A stretch of 42,413 bases of DNA from a virus: positions 1 through 42,413 of IMG/VR virus record IMGVR_UViG_3300035698_009651, one strand, 5' to 3'. Positions within the stretch are counted from its first letter, which is position 1. Each line of letters starts with the position of its first letter. The notes under the pieces are model-generated. The model made no database searches. It was not told the origin of the DNA and saw nothing but the letters and a program-made list of their open reading frames with translations. Shown here piece by piece: positions 32,118 to 41,407 of the stretch. The position numbers were made by a program, and so were the translations under genes.

Positions 32118-32522
32118 ATGGCAGTAAGCGATGGAATTTCGGGCAAGGGAACAACGCTGGCAGGTGCGACATCAGGCGCAATTGCACAGATCACGAAGGC
32201 ATCCTTCCCCTCGATGGATGCAGGCGAGATCGAAGTCACTACGATGGACTCGGACGACGACTGCAGGGAGTTCATCGCCAACCTGGTGGACAGCGGTGAG
32301 ATGTCCTTGGAGCTTCTGTACGAGAAGGACAATACGGATACTCTGGTCTCCGCTGTTGGCGACGGCGCAGAGGAGTGGACTGTCACGCTGCCCGACAGCT
32401 CGACCGTGGTGTTCACGGGGTACGTGAAGACCTCGGATGGCGACATCCCGATGGATGGCGCTATGACCCAGACTGTGTCGATCCGGGTCTCTGGTGCAAT
32501 CGCGTTTTCGGCGGCCTCGTAG
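32118..32522 (+). CDS. Major tail tube protein
   Basis: A 134-residue beta-rich protein. MDAGEIEVTTMDSDDDCREF, MSLELLYEKDNTDTL and the terminal VSIRVSGAIAFSA fit the siphophage tail tube protein family. AGAGGAGAAACATT precedes the start. It should polymerise around the tape measure. Confidence 0.85.
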   Translation: MAVSDGISGKGTTLAGATSGAIAQITKASFPSMDAGEIEVTTMDSDDDCREFIANLVDSGEMSLELLYEKDNTDTLVSAVGDGAEEWTVTLPDSSTVVFTGYVKTSDGDIPMDGAMTQTVSIRVSGAIAFSAAS

Positions 32523-32575
32523 CTGTAGAAGCCGCTTTCTGATGTTCTGTGTTTCCTTTGGGAAGGAGAATGCAA

Positions 32576-32986
32576 ATGAGTAAGGTGCTAGGGCGAGAGG
32601 AAATCTTGGCGCGTGACGATCTCAAGCGGGAGATGGTGGAAGTCCCCGAGTGGGGCGGTGCGGTGTGGGTCACCTCGATGATGGCCTCGGAAAAGGATGC
32701 TTACGAGCAATCCATGTTCGACCAGAAGCGAGGGGGCTGCCGCACCGAGTTCACCCCCAACATGGCAAACGCCAAGGCCAAGTTGACGGTCTGCGTCGTT
32801 GTGGATGAGGCGGGCAAGCGCATCTTCAAGGACGCGGACGCGGGCGCGCTCGGCAAGAAGAACGCAGCCGCTGTCGACCGGGTTGTCAGTGTTGCCCAGC
32901 GGCTTTCTGGTATGGACGAGGAAGCTGCTGAGATATTAGCGGGAAACTCCGGGAGCGCCCAGGCCGCCGATTCATCTTCCGACTAG
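32576..32986 (+). CDS. Tail assembly chaperone, short form (gpG-like)
   Basis: A 136-residue protein in the lambda gpG position, between tail tube and tape measure. It ends shortly after a slippery sequence (32941-32947); most ribosomes are expected to stop at 32986 and give this form. GGAAGGAGAATGCAA precedes the start. It should bind the tape measure during tail assembly. Confidence 0.8.
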   Translation: MSKVLGREEILARDDLKREMVEVPEWGGAVWVTSMMASEKDAYEQSMFDQKRGGCRTEFTPNMANAKAKLTVCVVVDEAGKRIFKDADAGALGKKNAAAVDRVVSVAQRLSGMDEEAAEILAGNSGSAQAADSSSD

Positions 32987-33339
32987 CACTGGCCCTGGGT
33001 ATGACAGTTGGCGATCTGCTCCGCCGTATGACCAGTTTGGAGCTTGTTGAATGGGAAGAGTACTACCAACAGGAACCTTGGGGAGAGGAGCGAGCAGACT
33101 TGCGTGCTGGTACAATCGCAAGCCCTCTCCTGAATATACAGTTGGCCAGGGGCTCCAAGCACAGCAAGCCCTCAGATTGGGTTATGGAGTTCGAGGAGTC
33201 CGTGCATCAAGATGATAATGCAATGGTGCGTGCCTTCCAGGCGTTTGCAGCAAAGCACAACGCACGGCTGGCGAAGCGGGCGCAGCAACAGAAGTGGGCT
33301 GGTGTAGAGGAGCAGCAGGACACGGATGAAAGGCAGTGA
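32576..33339 (+). CDS. Tail assembly chaperone, frameshifted form (gpGT-like)
   Basis: A -1 frameshift at GGGAAAC (32941-32947) joins codons 32576-32947 to the frame 32947-33339, giving about 254 residues. The downstream frame is open from the slippery site onward and includes RFIFRLALALGMTVGDLLRR, typical of the gpT/DUF4035-like domain. Lambda makes its GT protein with the same kind of shift at GGGAAAG. The T part recruits tail tube subunits to the gpG-coated tape measure. The T part also has an ATG at 33001 without a clear ribosome site, so a separate product is unlikely. Confidence 0.8.
32941..32947 (+). promoter_or_regulatory. Programmed -1 frameshift slippery heptamer
   Basis: G-GGA-AAC in the zero frame of the gpG gene fits the X-XXY-YYZ slippery rule and re-pairs as GGG-AAA after a one-base backward slip. 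The frame reached is open to the end of the gpT-like domain. No downstream pseudoknot was traced. Confidence 0.8.
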
Positions 33340-33342
33340 TAC

Positions 33343-36150
33343 ATGGCCTCCACAATTGAGACCCTCAATGTAGTTCTGCAGGCAAGGGCCGGCTCCTTCA
33401 ACAGAACAATGGACGGGGCGACTCGGCGTGTGACTGCACTTCGTGGTAGGCTGTTCAACCTCAAAACGCTGATGGTGGGCGGTATTGGTTTCTACCTGGC
33501 CCGCAAGGCCATTATGGCTGCCACTACTGCAGCCGAGGCGTTCGAGAAGCAGATGGCAGAGGTCAGTACAATGCTGTCGGGCCCTGCCATTCAGTTCCTT
33601 GGTGAGTACCGCAAGGGCATACGTTCATTGTCCTTGGAGTTCGGCCAGACTACACAGGCGCTGGCGAGGGGTATGTACGATATCCTGTCTGCCTCCATCG
33701 CACCTGCCCATGCAATGGAGGTCCTGAGGGTTTCTACAAAGGCCGCGATTGCTGGTGTGACGGATGCTGCTGTCTCTGTGGATGCGATCACCAGTATTCT
33801 TAATGCCTACCAGTTGAAGGCAACGTCGGCAGCGATGGTGAGTGACACCCTGTTCGCCACTGTCAAACGCGGCAAGATTACGTTCGCACAGTTGGGTCAC
33901 GTTGTTGGTCGTGTTGCACCAATGGCTAAGGCTGCAGGAATGAGTGTTGGGGATATGGGTGCAGCACTGGCGACGATGACTCGTCAGGGCCTCAACGCTT
34001 TTCATTCGACAACAAGACTGTTGGCTGTTATGCGTTCCTTCCCTGCGGGAATGAGTGACATCGTTTCTACAATGAAGCAATTTGAGGGCATGGACCTCGA
34101 ACAGATCATGGGGATCATACCAGAGAGCAGGGCTGCAACTGGTATTGCTGCCTTGTCCTCCGACCTTAGGGGCCTCAAGGTTGACGTGGAGTTGCTGGCG
34201 AACCCTGCAGGCAAGAATGAGGAGGCCTTCCAGAAGATGGTCGCCACGCCGGGATTCAAGCTGAACCAGTTTCGCATGCTGATACAGGACCTCAAGGTTG
34301 ATCTTGGCCAAGCGTTGATGCCCACCGTTATTCAACTGACTGAGAGCTTTCGCGCCAACGGTGATGGCGTGCGGGCATGGATACGTAACTTTGCATCTGG
34401 TGTCCAAAGCATCACATCCTTTGTCACAGCCAACTCTGGATTGATAGGAACACTCGCTAAGGTCACGCTGGGGCTAGTGGCCTTTACCCTGGTGGCCCGT
34501 CCTCTCATTATGCTGGTGCAGTTGATGGGGATGGCATACCACGGGGTTGCTGCTGCCATCTCCATATTCCGAACTGCAACGCTGGCCAACACAGCGGCGA
34601 AGGCAGCGGAGTCAACTGTGACGCTTGTGGGGGTGCAGACCAACGCCGCCCAAGCCGCCTCCTACGCCAATGCAGGTGCTGCGGCAACCATGAACACCGT
34701 TGCTATCCATATCAATACAGCAGCAAGGGCGAGGAACGCAGCAGTAACGCTTGGAGCAATGGGCGCTCTGATTGGTGTTGTGGGTGCTCTTACCTCCTCC
34801 AGTACTGCATCCGCTGGTAATTCTGCTATTGTGGGGGCGAATACCGCTGTTTCTGGAGGTAACACAGCGGCGACGCTGGTTAACTTGGGCGCAATGATGG
34901 GGCAGGCTGCCAGCAGAGCATTAGCAACAGCCGCCACTACAGCACACACTGCTGCTCTTATTGCCAATGCGATGGCTGCTGCCGCGGCCGCTCTTCCGAT
35001 GGCTGTTGCTATGGGCGCGGTGATGGCGCTGGCGGCGGGCTTTATGTATGCAGCTTATGCCTGTGCAAAAGCAAAGAGACAGATGGATGAGGTAGCTGCG
35101 AGCAGTAGGAGGTTTGGTGATTTGGCCAGAGGGTACTCGAGGGCACAGCAGGCCTTCAAAGGGACTAGTGATCTGGCGAAGCAAAAGACAGCACTGTTGG
35201 AGATGCTCTCCATACAGAAGCAACAGAGGGAGATGCTGCTGAATGCAAAGGCAGCAGGCGAGCAGAATGCCAGACAACAGATCGCCTCGCTTGACAAGCA
35301 GGTCGAGAAGAACGAGAAGTTGCTGATAACAATACAGAACAGGATTGGATTGCAGAAGAAGCAACAGCCCGGTGTTACAATGCCGGACTTCACGAAGGAG
35401 TCGGTGGCGAACACAATCGAAGCATTGATAACGGCGCATGATACGTTCGGCAAGACGGCACGCCAAGTTGCCATATACAAGATGGAACTGAATGGAGCAT
35501 CGGCAGCGCAGTTGGCCACGGCCAGGACGCTCAATGCTGCGATTATGAAGTTGGAGGCCGGAGCAAAGGCTACAGATCAGATCAAGGAATCAATGGCTGG
35601 TCTAGACTCTGAACTGGCAACACTGGCGGGTAACACGGACCTTGACATTATGCTCCACGCATTGTGGAACAATGCAGATGTAACCACGGCGCAGCTTGAC
35701 AAGATGATTCAGAAGATTAAAGAGGTACAGCAGGCCCGCGACGCCGCAAAGGCGAGGGAAACACAACAGAACCTGCTGAGGGAAGGTACACGACTCACGG
35801 AGCAGTTGAAGACACCAGTTGAGAAGTACGCAGATGAGATCGACCGCCTGAATAAACTGCAAGGCGCTGGTGCATTGGGTGCGGGCAAGCGTGGGTGGGA
35901 AATGTACAAGCGGGCGGTGATAGCCGCAAGGAAGAGATTGGAGGATGCAACAAAGGACACCACGAGCAAGTCCGCACTGAGGACTGGTGAGTTCAGAGCG
36001 ATCAGAACGTCATTAGTAGATGTGAAGGGCATGAACATGGGGGCAGACAAAGCGAATCCTGTAGTTGACAAATTGGCGCAGAGTCAGACGGTGCTTGAGA
36101 AAATTGACACTGGGATACAACAGATTCTCAAGAAGGAGGGGCTCATATGA
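33343..36150 (+). CDS. Tape measure protein
   Basis: A 935-residue protein, by far the longest in the tail block. It has TP901-type features: an N-terminal helical region (MDGATRRVTALRGRLFNLKT), PMAKAAGMSVGDMGAALATM near 190-210, several hydrophobic Ala/Gly-rich stretches between about residues 360 and 570, and coiled-coil regions rich in Lys, Gln and Glu near 590-670 and 770-840. It sets tail length; at the usual 0.15 nm per residue the tail would be about 140 nm (inference). It follows the frameshift chaperones directly and overlaps the next gene by four bases. Confidence 0.9.
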   Translation: MASTIETLNVVLQARAGSFNRTMDGATRRVTALRGRLFNLKTLMVGGIGFYLARKAIMAATTAAEAFEKQMAEVSTMLSGPAIQFLGEYRKGIRSLSLEFGQTTQALARGMYDILSASIAPAHAMEVLRVSTKAAIAGVTDAAVSVDAITSILNAYQLKATSAAMVSDTLFATVKRGKITFAQLGHVVGRVAPMAKAAGMSVGDMGAALATMTRQGLNAFHSTTRLLAVMRSFPAGMSDIVSTMKQFEGMDLEQIMGIIPESRAATGIAALSSDLRGLKVDVELLANPAGKNEEAFQKMVATPGFKLNQFRMLIQDLKVDLGQALMPTVIQLTESFRANGDGVRAWIRNFASGVQSITSFVTANSGLIGTLAKVTLGLVAFTLVARPLIMLVQLMGMAYHGVAAAISIFRTATLANTAAKAAESTVTLVGVQTNAAQAASYANAGAAATMNTVAIHINTAARARNAAVTLGAMGALIGVVGALTSSSTASAGNSAIVGANTAVSGGNTAATLVNLGAMMGQAASRALATAATTAHTAALIANAMAAAAAALPMAVAMGAVMALAAGFMYAAYACAKAKRQMDEVAASSRRFGDLARGYSRAQQAFKGTSDLAKQKTALLEMLSIQKQQREMLLNAKAAGEQNARQQIASLDKQVEKNEKLLITIQNRIGLQKKQQPGVTMPDFTKESVANTIEALITAHDTFGKTARQVAIYKMELNGASAAQLATARTLNAAIMKLEAGAKATDQIKESMAGLDSELATLAGNTDLDIMLHALWNNADVTTAQLDKMIQKIKEVQQARDAAKARETQQNLLREGTRLTEQLKTPVEKYADEIDRLNKLQGAGALGAGKRGWEMYKRAVIAARKRLEDATKDTTSKSALRTGEFRAIRTSLVDVKGMNMGADKANPVVDKLAQSQTVLEKIDTGIQQILKKEGLI

Positions 36151-36944
36151 TCTACCTTGACATTGTAGATGGGGCGGGCGGCCGCAAGACCATAGATGGA
36201 TGGGAACTGACCCGTATCGCAACTGTGTCTGGTGTTACTGGTGACGGTTACGAGCGGATCATCGAGGCCGTCAACACTGTGATCGCTGGTGCTGGTGGTG
36301 TTTCAGGCACGGGGAATATACGATCTGCCCACCCCGCACTGGCTGCATGCAAACTGACCGAGTTCCAACCGGAAGCGCTGTCGTCTAGTGCTATACAGGT
36401 GAGGGTGGTGTACAAAGAAGAGGACCCCACTGACAGTTCTGAGCACACCAAAACCAAGATCGGCGCATCCACTTCCCAGGTAAGTACGAACAAGGACTTT
36501 GAGGACAACAAGGTTTCTGTACTGTACACATACCCCGCCGACTACAAACTGAATGATAGGAACAGAGGGCAGCCCAGAACACAAGGCGGCAAGATTCCGA
36601 AGCTGTACCCCCAATCCACTATTGTTGTCACTCGGCTTGAGGAGAGTAGCCCCGGTACAAAGAGCAGGTCGTATGTGGGGAAGGTCAATTCTGGTGCTTG
36701 GTCAATGGACCCGGCTGCTGCTGCACGGACCTGGATTTGTAATAGCATTGTGGGTAATTCTGATAATGACGGCGAGACATACACCGTAGTCTACACAATG
36801 ACATACCAAGAGGACACATGGGACCAGACGATCATCTTCATCAACCCAGATGACGGCAAGCCTCCCCATGATTTGATACAGGGTACGGGGCAGAAGACCA
36901 TACAGGTGTACAAAGAGATCAACTTCAATGGCCTGAATTTATAG
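36147..36944 (+). CDS. Tail protein after the tape measure, unknown
   Basis: A 265-residue protein in the distal-tail position. It is beta-rich (AIQVRVVYKEEDP, KVSVLYTYPADY, ETYTVVYTMTYQED) and ends YKEINFNGLNL. I do not recognise the family. ATGA overlap with the tape measure suggests co-translation and a role in the tail tip. Confidence 0.65.
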   Translation: MIYLDIVDGAGGRKTIDGWELTRIATVSGVTGDGYERIIEAVNTVIAGAGGVSGTGNIRSAHPALAACKLTEFQPEALSSSAIQVRVVYKEEDPTDSSEHTKTKIGASTSQVSTNKDFEDNKVSVLYTYPADYKLNDRNRGQPRTQGGKIPKLYPQSTIVVTRLEESSPGTKSRSYVGKVNSGAWSMDPAAAARTWICNSIVGNSDNDGETYTVVYTMTYQEDTWDQTIIFINPDDGKPPHDLIQGTGQKTIQVYKEINFNGLNL

Positions 36945-36956
36945 AGGAGAAGCGGT

Positions 36957-37460
36957 ATGGCTGATGTGCAGACAATAAATGGTGACGTACTCGTTCGGGG
37001 GGGTTTCCGATGCACTGGTGCATTAACTCCTGGTGATGGCAGCATCACTAACGCTCACATCAGCGCGGCGGCTGGCATAGTCTACACCAAGATGGAGCAT
37101 CAGCACCGCGTTATGTACGAGCAGGAGTCAGGCACGACAGCAGCGGCCGAGGATCGTGTGGTGCATGTGGTGATAGGCACCACGGGTCTCATCAAGAGCA
37201 TCCAGGCAGGTTCAGTGGTAGCCAACATTGGCGACTCTATAATCACCATCGACCTCGAGAAGAATGGCGTCTCTATACTGACGGCCGCCTTCGATCTCGA
37301 TAGTGGCGACGCTGCCTTTGCACTGGTGGCCGGTTCGATTGACACGGCAACGCTGGTGGCCGATGACGTGCTGGAGGTGGTCATTACTGTGACGGCAGGT
37401 ACTGGCACGTTGGGCACGGGTGTGTTTGCTGTGCTTGACATTGTCGAAGATGCGAGCTGA
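36957..37460 (+). CDS. Tail or virion structural protein, unknown
   Basis: A 167-residue beta-rich protein (NGDVLVRGGFRCTGAL, DSIITIDLEKNGVSILTAAF, VLEVVITVTAGTGTLG). The repeated small strands suggest a tail-tip or fibre component. AGAGGAGAAGCGGT precedes the start. Not recognised. Confidence 0.6.
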   Translation: MADVQTINGDVLVRGGFRCTGALTPGDGSITNAHISAAAGIVYTKMEHQHRVMYEQESGTTAAAEDRVVHVVIGTTGLIKSIQAGSVVANIGDSIITIDLEKNGVSILTAAFDLDSGDAAFALVAGSIDTATLVADDVLEVVITVTAGTGTLGTGVFAVLDIVEDAS

Positions 37461-37465
37461 CAACT

Positions 37466-38785
37466 ATGATTGACCAATTCCAACACGGCACAAAGAGCGT
37501 CCGCGACAAGCTCAATGAGATGGTAGACGCCATCAACGCCCTACAGTCCATTACGGGTGATGGGCTGGTGCAGGTATCACAGTCGTCTAATGGTGTGACC
37601 ATTGGGCTGGATATCGATATGTTGGCCGGGAACTTACCTCATGAATCTGTCCAATACTTCTACGCCAAGATCACAGGCGAGGATGCAGGATATTACGCTT
37701 GGCATGAGGTGGAGTTGGATGATTTATCAGAGTGGGTGGCTGTTGATGGTGGGCGGTCGGGAACAACAGTTTCTGGGTACGCTGTGGAATGGAATGGGTG
37801 GGAGAACGCTTACAGTTCAAGTGATCGCGTCGTCCTCATGTATGCGATACCAGAACCGAACGGTGTGGTCATGTACAAGTTTCTGTTGCCCCTTATCTAC
37901 ATTGGTGACATCCAAGCGCCGGAGAGCGGGGAGTTGTACCAGTCGGGTTGTATCGGCTCCGAAACATGGGTGTCGGGCTCGCAGGGGTATACTCTTGATG
38001 CGGAGTTTGTAGACGACCCGCCGAGCGGGAGGCCTATTGTATCACATCTGCACGCTGTTCTGCCAACGCACCTTGTCACGACTGCAGAGTACGGCAGCGT
38101 GTCCGATGCCATTGATACTGATGACTTCATTGAGGACAACTACGGTGACTCGGCGGCTTGGTACAGCATCGAAGGTGGGATGACTTCCTCCGATTCCTCT
38201 GGGCAGGAGATATCGCTGTCAGAGTCAGAGCCGGAAAGTGGAGCGTACCTTGTTATTGGTGGCTGGTTTGATCGCGGGGACACTGTTGGGCATAGTAGGG
38301 CAATGACAGAATGGGCTGATGAGGCTGACAAGAAATACTACCTCCCGCTGACGGACCTCATCGTTGACCCGCACACGCTGCTTGACGGCGTGGTCCACAC
38401 CGACACGGATACCTGCACCTGTTCGGAAGGCGCGATCATTATCGGCGCGCCTGGCGATCCGTCAGTTTGGGTGCGGCTGGCGGGCGGGCCTGCCGAATCG
38501 CTGCTGAAAATGGACGATGAGGGCTCGCTACCCATGTGGTTCGCCAAGGGCGCGGACGAATCACTCCTACATGTCAGCAGCGGGGAGCTTGCATGGCACG
38601 TTAAGGGCGCCGCCAACACCATCTTATACATGAACAGCGGGCTGCTGGATTGGAAGGCCGCGGCTGTTGGGGCGTTCTGTTACGACGCCACAAGTGGCCT
38701 TGGCTACCGCTCAGGCGACCAGTACCAAGTCCTGCAGATGCTCACTGCTAGTACAGTTGGTATGGACTGGGTGAGGGCTCACTGA
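37466..38785 (+). CDS. Probable tail fibre/tip protein
   Basis: A 439-residue protein. A short helical N-terminus (KSVRDKLNEMVDAINALQS) is followed by a long beta-rich region with Ser/Asp/Gly content, then repeated short motifs with Leu-Trp or Met-Trp (ESLLKMDDEGSLPMWFAKG, ELAWHVKGAAN, GLLDWKAAAVG) near 340-400. Such repeats suit a fibre shaft. The following gene overlaps by one base. Not recognised further. Confidence 0.6.
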   Translation: MIDQFQHGTKSVRDKLNEMVDAINALQSITGDGLVQVSQSSNGVTIGLDIDMLAGNLPHESVQYFYAKITGEDAGYYAWHEVELDDLSEWVAVDGGRSGTTVSGYAVEWNGWENAYSSSDRVVLMYAIPEPNGVVMYKFLLPLIYIGDIQAPESGELYQSGCIGSETWVSGSQGYTLDAEFVDDPPSGRPIVSHLHAVLPTHLVTTAEYGSVSDAIDTDDFIEDNYGDSAAWYSIEGGMTSSDSSGQEISLSESEPESGAYLVIGGWFDRGDTVGHSRAMTEWADEADKKYYLPLTDLIVDPHTLLDGVVHTDTDTCTCSEGAIIIGAPGDPSVWVRLAGGPAESLLKMDDEGSLPMWFAKGADESLLHVSSGELAWHVKGAANTILYMNSGLLDWKAAAVGAFCYDATSGLGYRSGDQYQVLQMLTASTVGMDWVRAH

Positions 38786-39807
38786 TGGCATGGTCCATCA
38801 CAGATTGGGACGGCGACCCGGCGCAGGACTGGCATTCTGTTACGAACGTGACGGACTTTCAGAAGGCTGTGAACGAGCGGAAGCTGGCACTTGGTGCTGG
38901 CGGCGACGCGCTGAAGATTGCGGGGGACGACGTTCAACTCGCATCGTTCTGGAACGCGATGCAGACGTGGGTTGAGGCCAACCTGACGAGCTTCGTTGCA
39001 TCACACGCCGCTGGAAGCCAACGCGCAGACGACTACTACGATGGTAAGGCTTCGGTAAGCATGTACGCCACCCTTGCGGCTGTGTTCTCCGCTGCGGGGC
39101 TGGGTACGAGCGACTGGCGAAGGTACACCACACATCCTGATGATGCTGGTGCTGATCTCAGCGGCAAGATTGTGGCGGGCGACATCATCGGCCCGTGGCT
39201 GTTCGAGGATCTACAGGAAGTCTTGAACGTCCTGGTCTGGACGCGGCCGGTGTTCGAGTGGAGTGCGGACCATGACACAGATGCCAATGCGGGGGGTGCG
39301 GCCGCCAGCACGCAGGCGGCAGCGGAAGCGGCCGCCGAGGCGGGCTGGCCCAATGGGGGCGCCCCGGCCGCATGGTATATGCCTCATGCTTGGACGGGCG
39401 TGTTACGCAACACGGCCACCGACTGGGGAGCAGCAACAGTCCGCCGCCGGGCCAAGGGCCGTCTATCGAGTCAGCCGACGCATTGCTCACGCGAGATTGA
39501 CTGGTACGCGGGTGCTATTGCCACCACATACGGCTCAATGACGCCGGAGTTCGACAACCACGGCGACGACGCCACAGAGGGCGTACTGACTCTCTGGGAC
39601 ACAACGACCAGCGCGGCGGCAATACAATACAGCACTCTGTACTACGGGACCAAGGTACCCATGCCGAACACTTGGCCGACCGGCGCAATCATAGTGAACG
39701 GTGCATCTCTTGGGCGCGGCTGGCAAACCCGACAGGAGAACAGTGCTTCGTTTTTTGGGTACGCCGTCCTCCGATGGGACGCAGCAAGCGGCTTTGACTA
39801 TACATAG
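38785..39807 (+). CDS. Tail-associated protein, unknown
   Basis: A 340-residue protein with Trp- and Asp-rich N-terminus (SITDWDGDPAQDWHSVTNVT) and an Ala-rich helical stretch near 172-186. The C-terminal third looks beta-rich. It overlaps the gene before by one base. Position suggests a tail-tip or adhesin component; no family recognised. Confidence 0.55.
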   Translation: MAWSITDWDGDPAQDWHSVTNVTDFQKAVNERKLALGAGGDALKIAGDDVQLASFWNAMQTWVEANLTSFVASHAAGSQRADDYYDGKASVSMYATLAAVFSAAGLGTSDWRRYTTHPDDAGADLSGKIVAGDIIGPWLFEDLQEVLNVLVWTRPVFEWSADHDTDANAGGAAASTQAAAEAAAEAGWPNGGAPAAWYMPHAWTGVLRNTATDWGAATVRRRAKGRLSSQPTHCSREIDWYAGAIATTYGSMTPEFDNHGDDATEGVLTLWDTTTSAAAIQYSTLYYGTKVPMPNTWPTGAIIVNGASLGRGWQTRQENSASFFGYAVLRWDAASGFDYT

Positions 39808-39836
39808 GTGAGATGAGTGTTCAGGAAGGAGCAGTC

Positions 39837-41396
39837 ATGCGGTTGAGAGTTAAGTGTGGTGTTCACAGAGAAGGTGATCGTGTTTACAGAATGGGAGATG
39901 TGTTCGACACCACCGAGGCACTCGCCAAAGCATTCCCAGACAAGTTTCTACTGGTTGAGGAACATGCAAAGAAAGCGGAGCCAGTGGCCAAGCCTCCCCC
40001 ACGGCCGAGGGAAGATGATCCTGGTTTGTCCAAGATGAAGATGGGCAGTAATCCTCCCGGCGAGGTTCCGCGTTTTCCTCATAGTCCTAGAGCCAGCGCA
40101 GTTCCGCCGATCAGCAGGCTGAGGAATAAGCACAAAGGCGAGCGGTGCTTCGTGGTGGCCAGCGGGCCTTCCATCAAGGGCATGGACCTTTCCTGGCTCG
40201 AAAACGAAACGACAATCTGTGTGAACCAGAGCTACAAGGCTCTGGGCTTCGCCCCGACATACATGTGCATCGGGGACCGGGCGCTGTGGCCGAAGGTGAA
40301 GAAGCTATACGCTGGTATGGATACACAGGTCGTCTGTGCAACTGGCACGAACGGTATGGTGGGGTCGGATTACCCTGGGGATAACCTTGTCGTAGTCATC
40401 CCGCTCGATACATCAACCACCGTAGCCGAGGGTGGCTTCACTTGGGATATATCTAAGTCTGTATGCAAGGCATGGAATGTAATCCCTGAGGTGGTGCTGC
40501 CCTTCGTGTGTTGGGCTGGGTTTAAGGAGGCGTACCTCATCGGTTGTGACTGCACCGACGCCGGGTACTTCTACAAACAGGGTGCACGGGACACCAAGTT
40601 CCAGAAGTTCGATGACCGTGCTGCTGGCTCCTACACCGCCATCGCTGCCATACCTGATCTTCCCACTGAGATATACAATGCAACAGTGGGCGGCAACCTG
40701 AATGTGTTTCCTCGGAAGGAATTCACCACGCTTCGGCCTCTGCTGGTGGTTGGGTACTACACCAAGGACCGCGACTACCCAAAGATGGCCAGGGACATGA
40801 AAGCCGGCGTCGAGGCCCAGGGCCTGGAGTGCGTGATAGAGGAACGGCCGTCGCTGGCGAAATCGGAACAGAAGCTGCCAAGGCCTATGCCGTGGGTATT
40901 GAACTGCTCCATGTGTGGCCCGTTTGTCCGTGACATGCGGGAGGCCTACCCACATCACGATTTGCTGTACCTTGATGTGGATGCGAGCATGATGAAGTTC
41001 CCGTCGCTCTTCTTCGACCAGCCGCGCGACTATGATTTCGCTGTTGTGTTCTTCACCTGTAAGAAGTGTGACCACCAGCTCTCATCTAATTGCATGTTCT
41101 TTGCGGCCTCCCCCGCCGTGGATCAGCTTATCGATCTATGGTGTACAGAACAGGCAAAGCGGAACAAGGCAATGATAGATGGGGATTTCAGAAATCCGTA
41201 TCAGATGGCCTGGGACCAACGTGTTCTGGAGGACGTTCTGTTGCTGGTCCCGGAGTTGAAGTGGATGGAGATGCCCTGGGAGTACTCAAAGCTAACACCC
41301 ACGCCAAGTGGTGAGGTGCTAATGCCTCAGGTTGACCCTGAGCAGGCGGTTATCATGCAACATCAGGCTTCCCGGCGCCACAAATTCAAAGTGTGA
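39837..41396 (+). CDS. Putative glycosyltransferase with N-terminal Rossmann module
   Basis: A 519-residue protein in three parts. Residues 1-50 (RLRVKCG, RVYRMGDVFDTTE) resemble the N-terminus of the protein at 24676. Residues 100-290 are a DUF115-like Rossmann region (CFVVASGPSIKGMDLSWL, CVNQSYKALGFAPTYMC, EAYLIGCDCTD) like the protein at 25171. Residues 300-519 look like a GT-A glycosyltransferase, with DLLYLDVDASM (DxD at 380-382) and QMAWDQRVLED. It may make or attach a glycan on virion or host envelope. I chose the ATG at 39837, after GGAAGGAGCAGTC; an ATG at 39813 would add eight residues. Confidence 0.65.
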   Translation: MRLRVKCGVHREGDRVYRMGDVFDTTEALAKAFPDKFLLVEEHAKKAEPVAKPPPRPREDDPGLSKMKMGSNPPGEVPRFPHSPRASAVPPISRLRNKHKGERCFVVASGPSIKGMDLSWLENETTICVNQSYKALGFAPTYMCIGDRALWPKVKKLYAGMDTQVVCATGTNGMVGSDYPGDNLVVVIPLDTSTTVAEGGFTWDISKSVCKAWNVIPEVVLPFVCWAGFKEAYLIGCDCTDAGYFYKQGARDTKFQKFDDRAAGSYTAIAAIPDLPTEIYNATVGGNLNVFPRKEFTTLRPLLVVGYYTKDRDYPKMARDMKAGVEAQGLECVIEERPSLAKSEQKLPRPMPWVLNCSMCGPFVRDMREAYPHHDLLYLDVDASMMKFPSLFFDQPRDYDFAVVFFTCKKCDHQLSSNCMFFAASPAVDQLIDLWCTEQAKRNKAMIDGDFRNPYQMAWDQRVLEDVLLLVPELKWMEMPWEYSKLTPTPSGEVLMPQVDPEQAVIMQHQASRRHKFKV

Positions 41397-41407
41397 AGGA
41401 GATCAGC

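Noticed and set aside
33001-33339. Independent gene for the gpT-like part
   Set aside because: No clear ribosome site, and the frame is open back to a slippery heptamer, so a frameshift product fits better.
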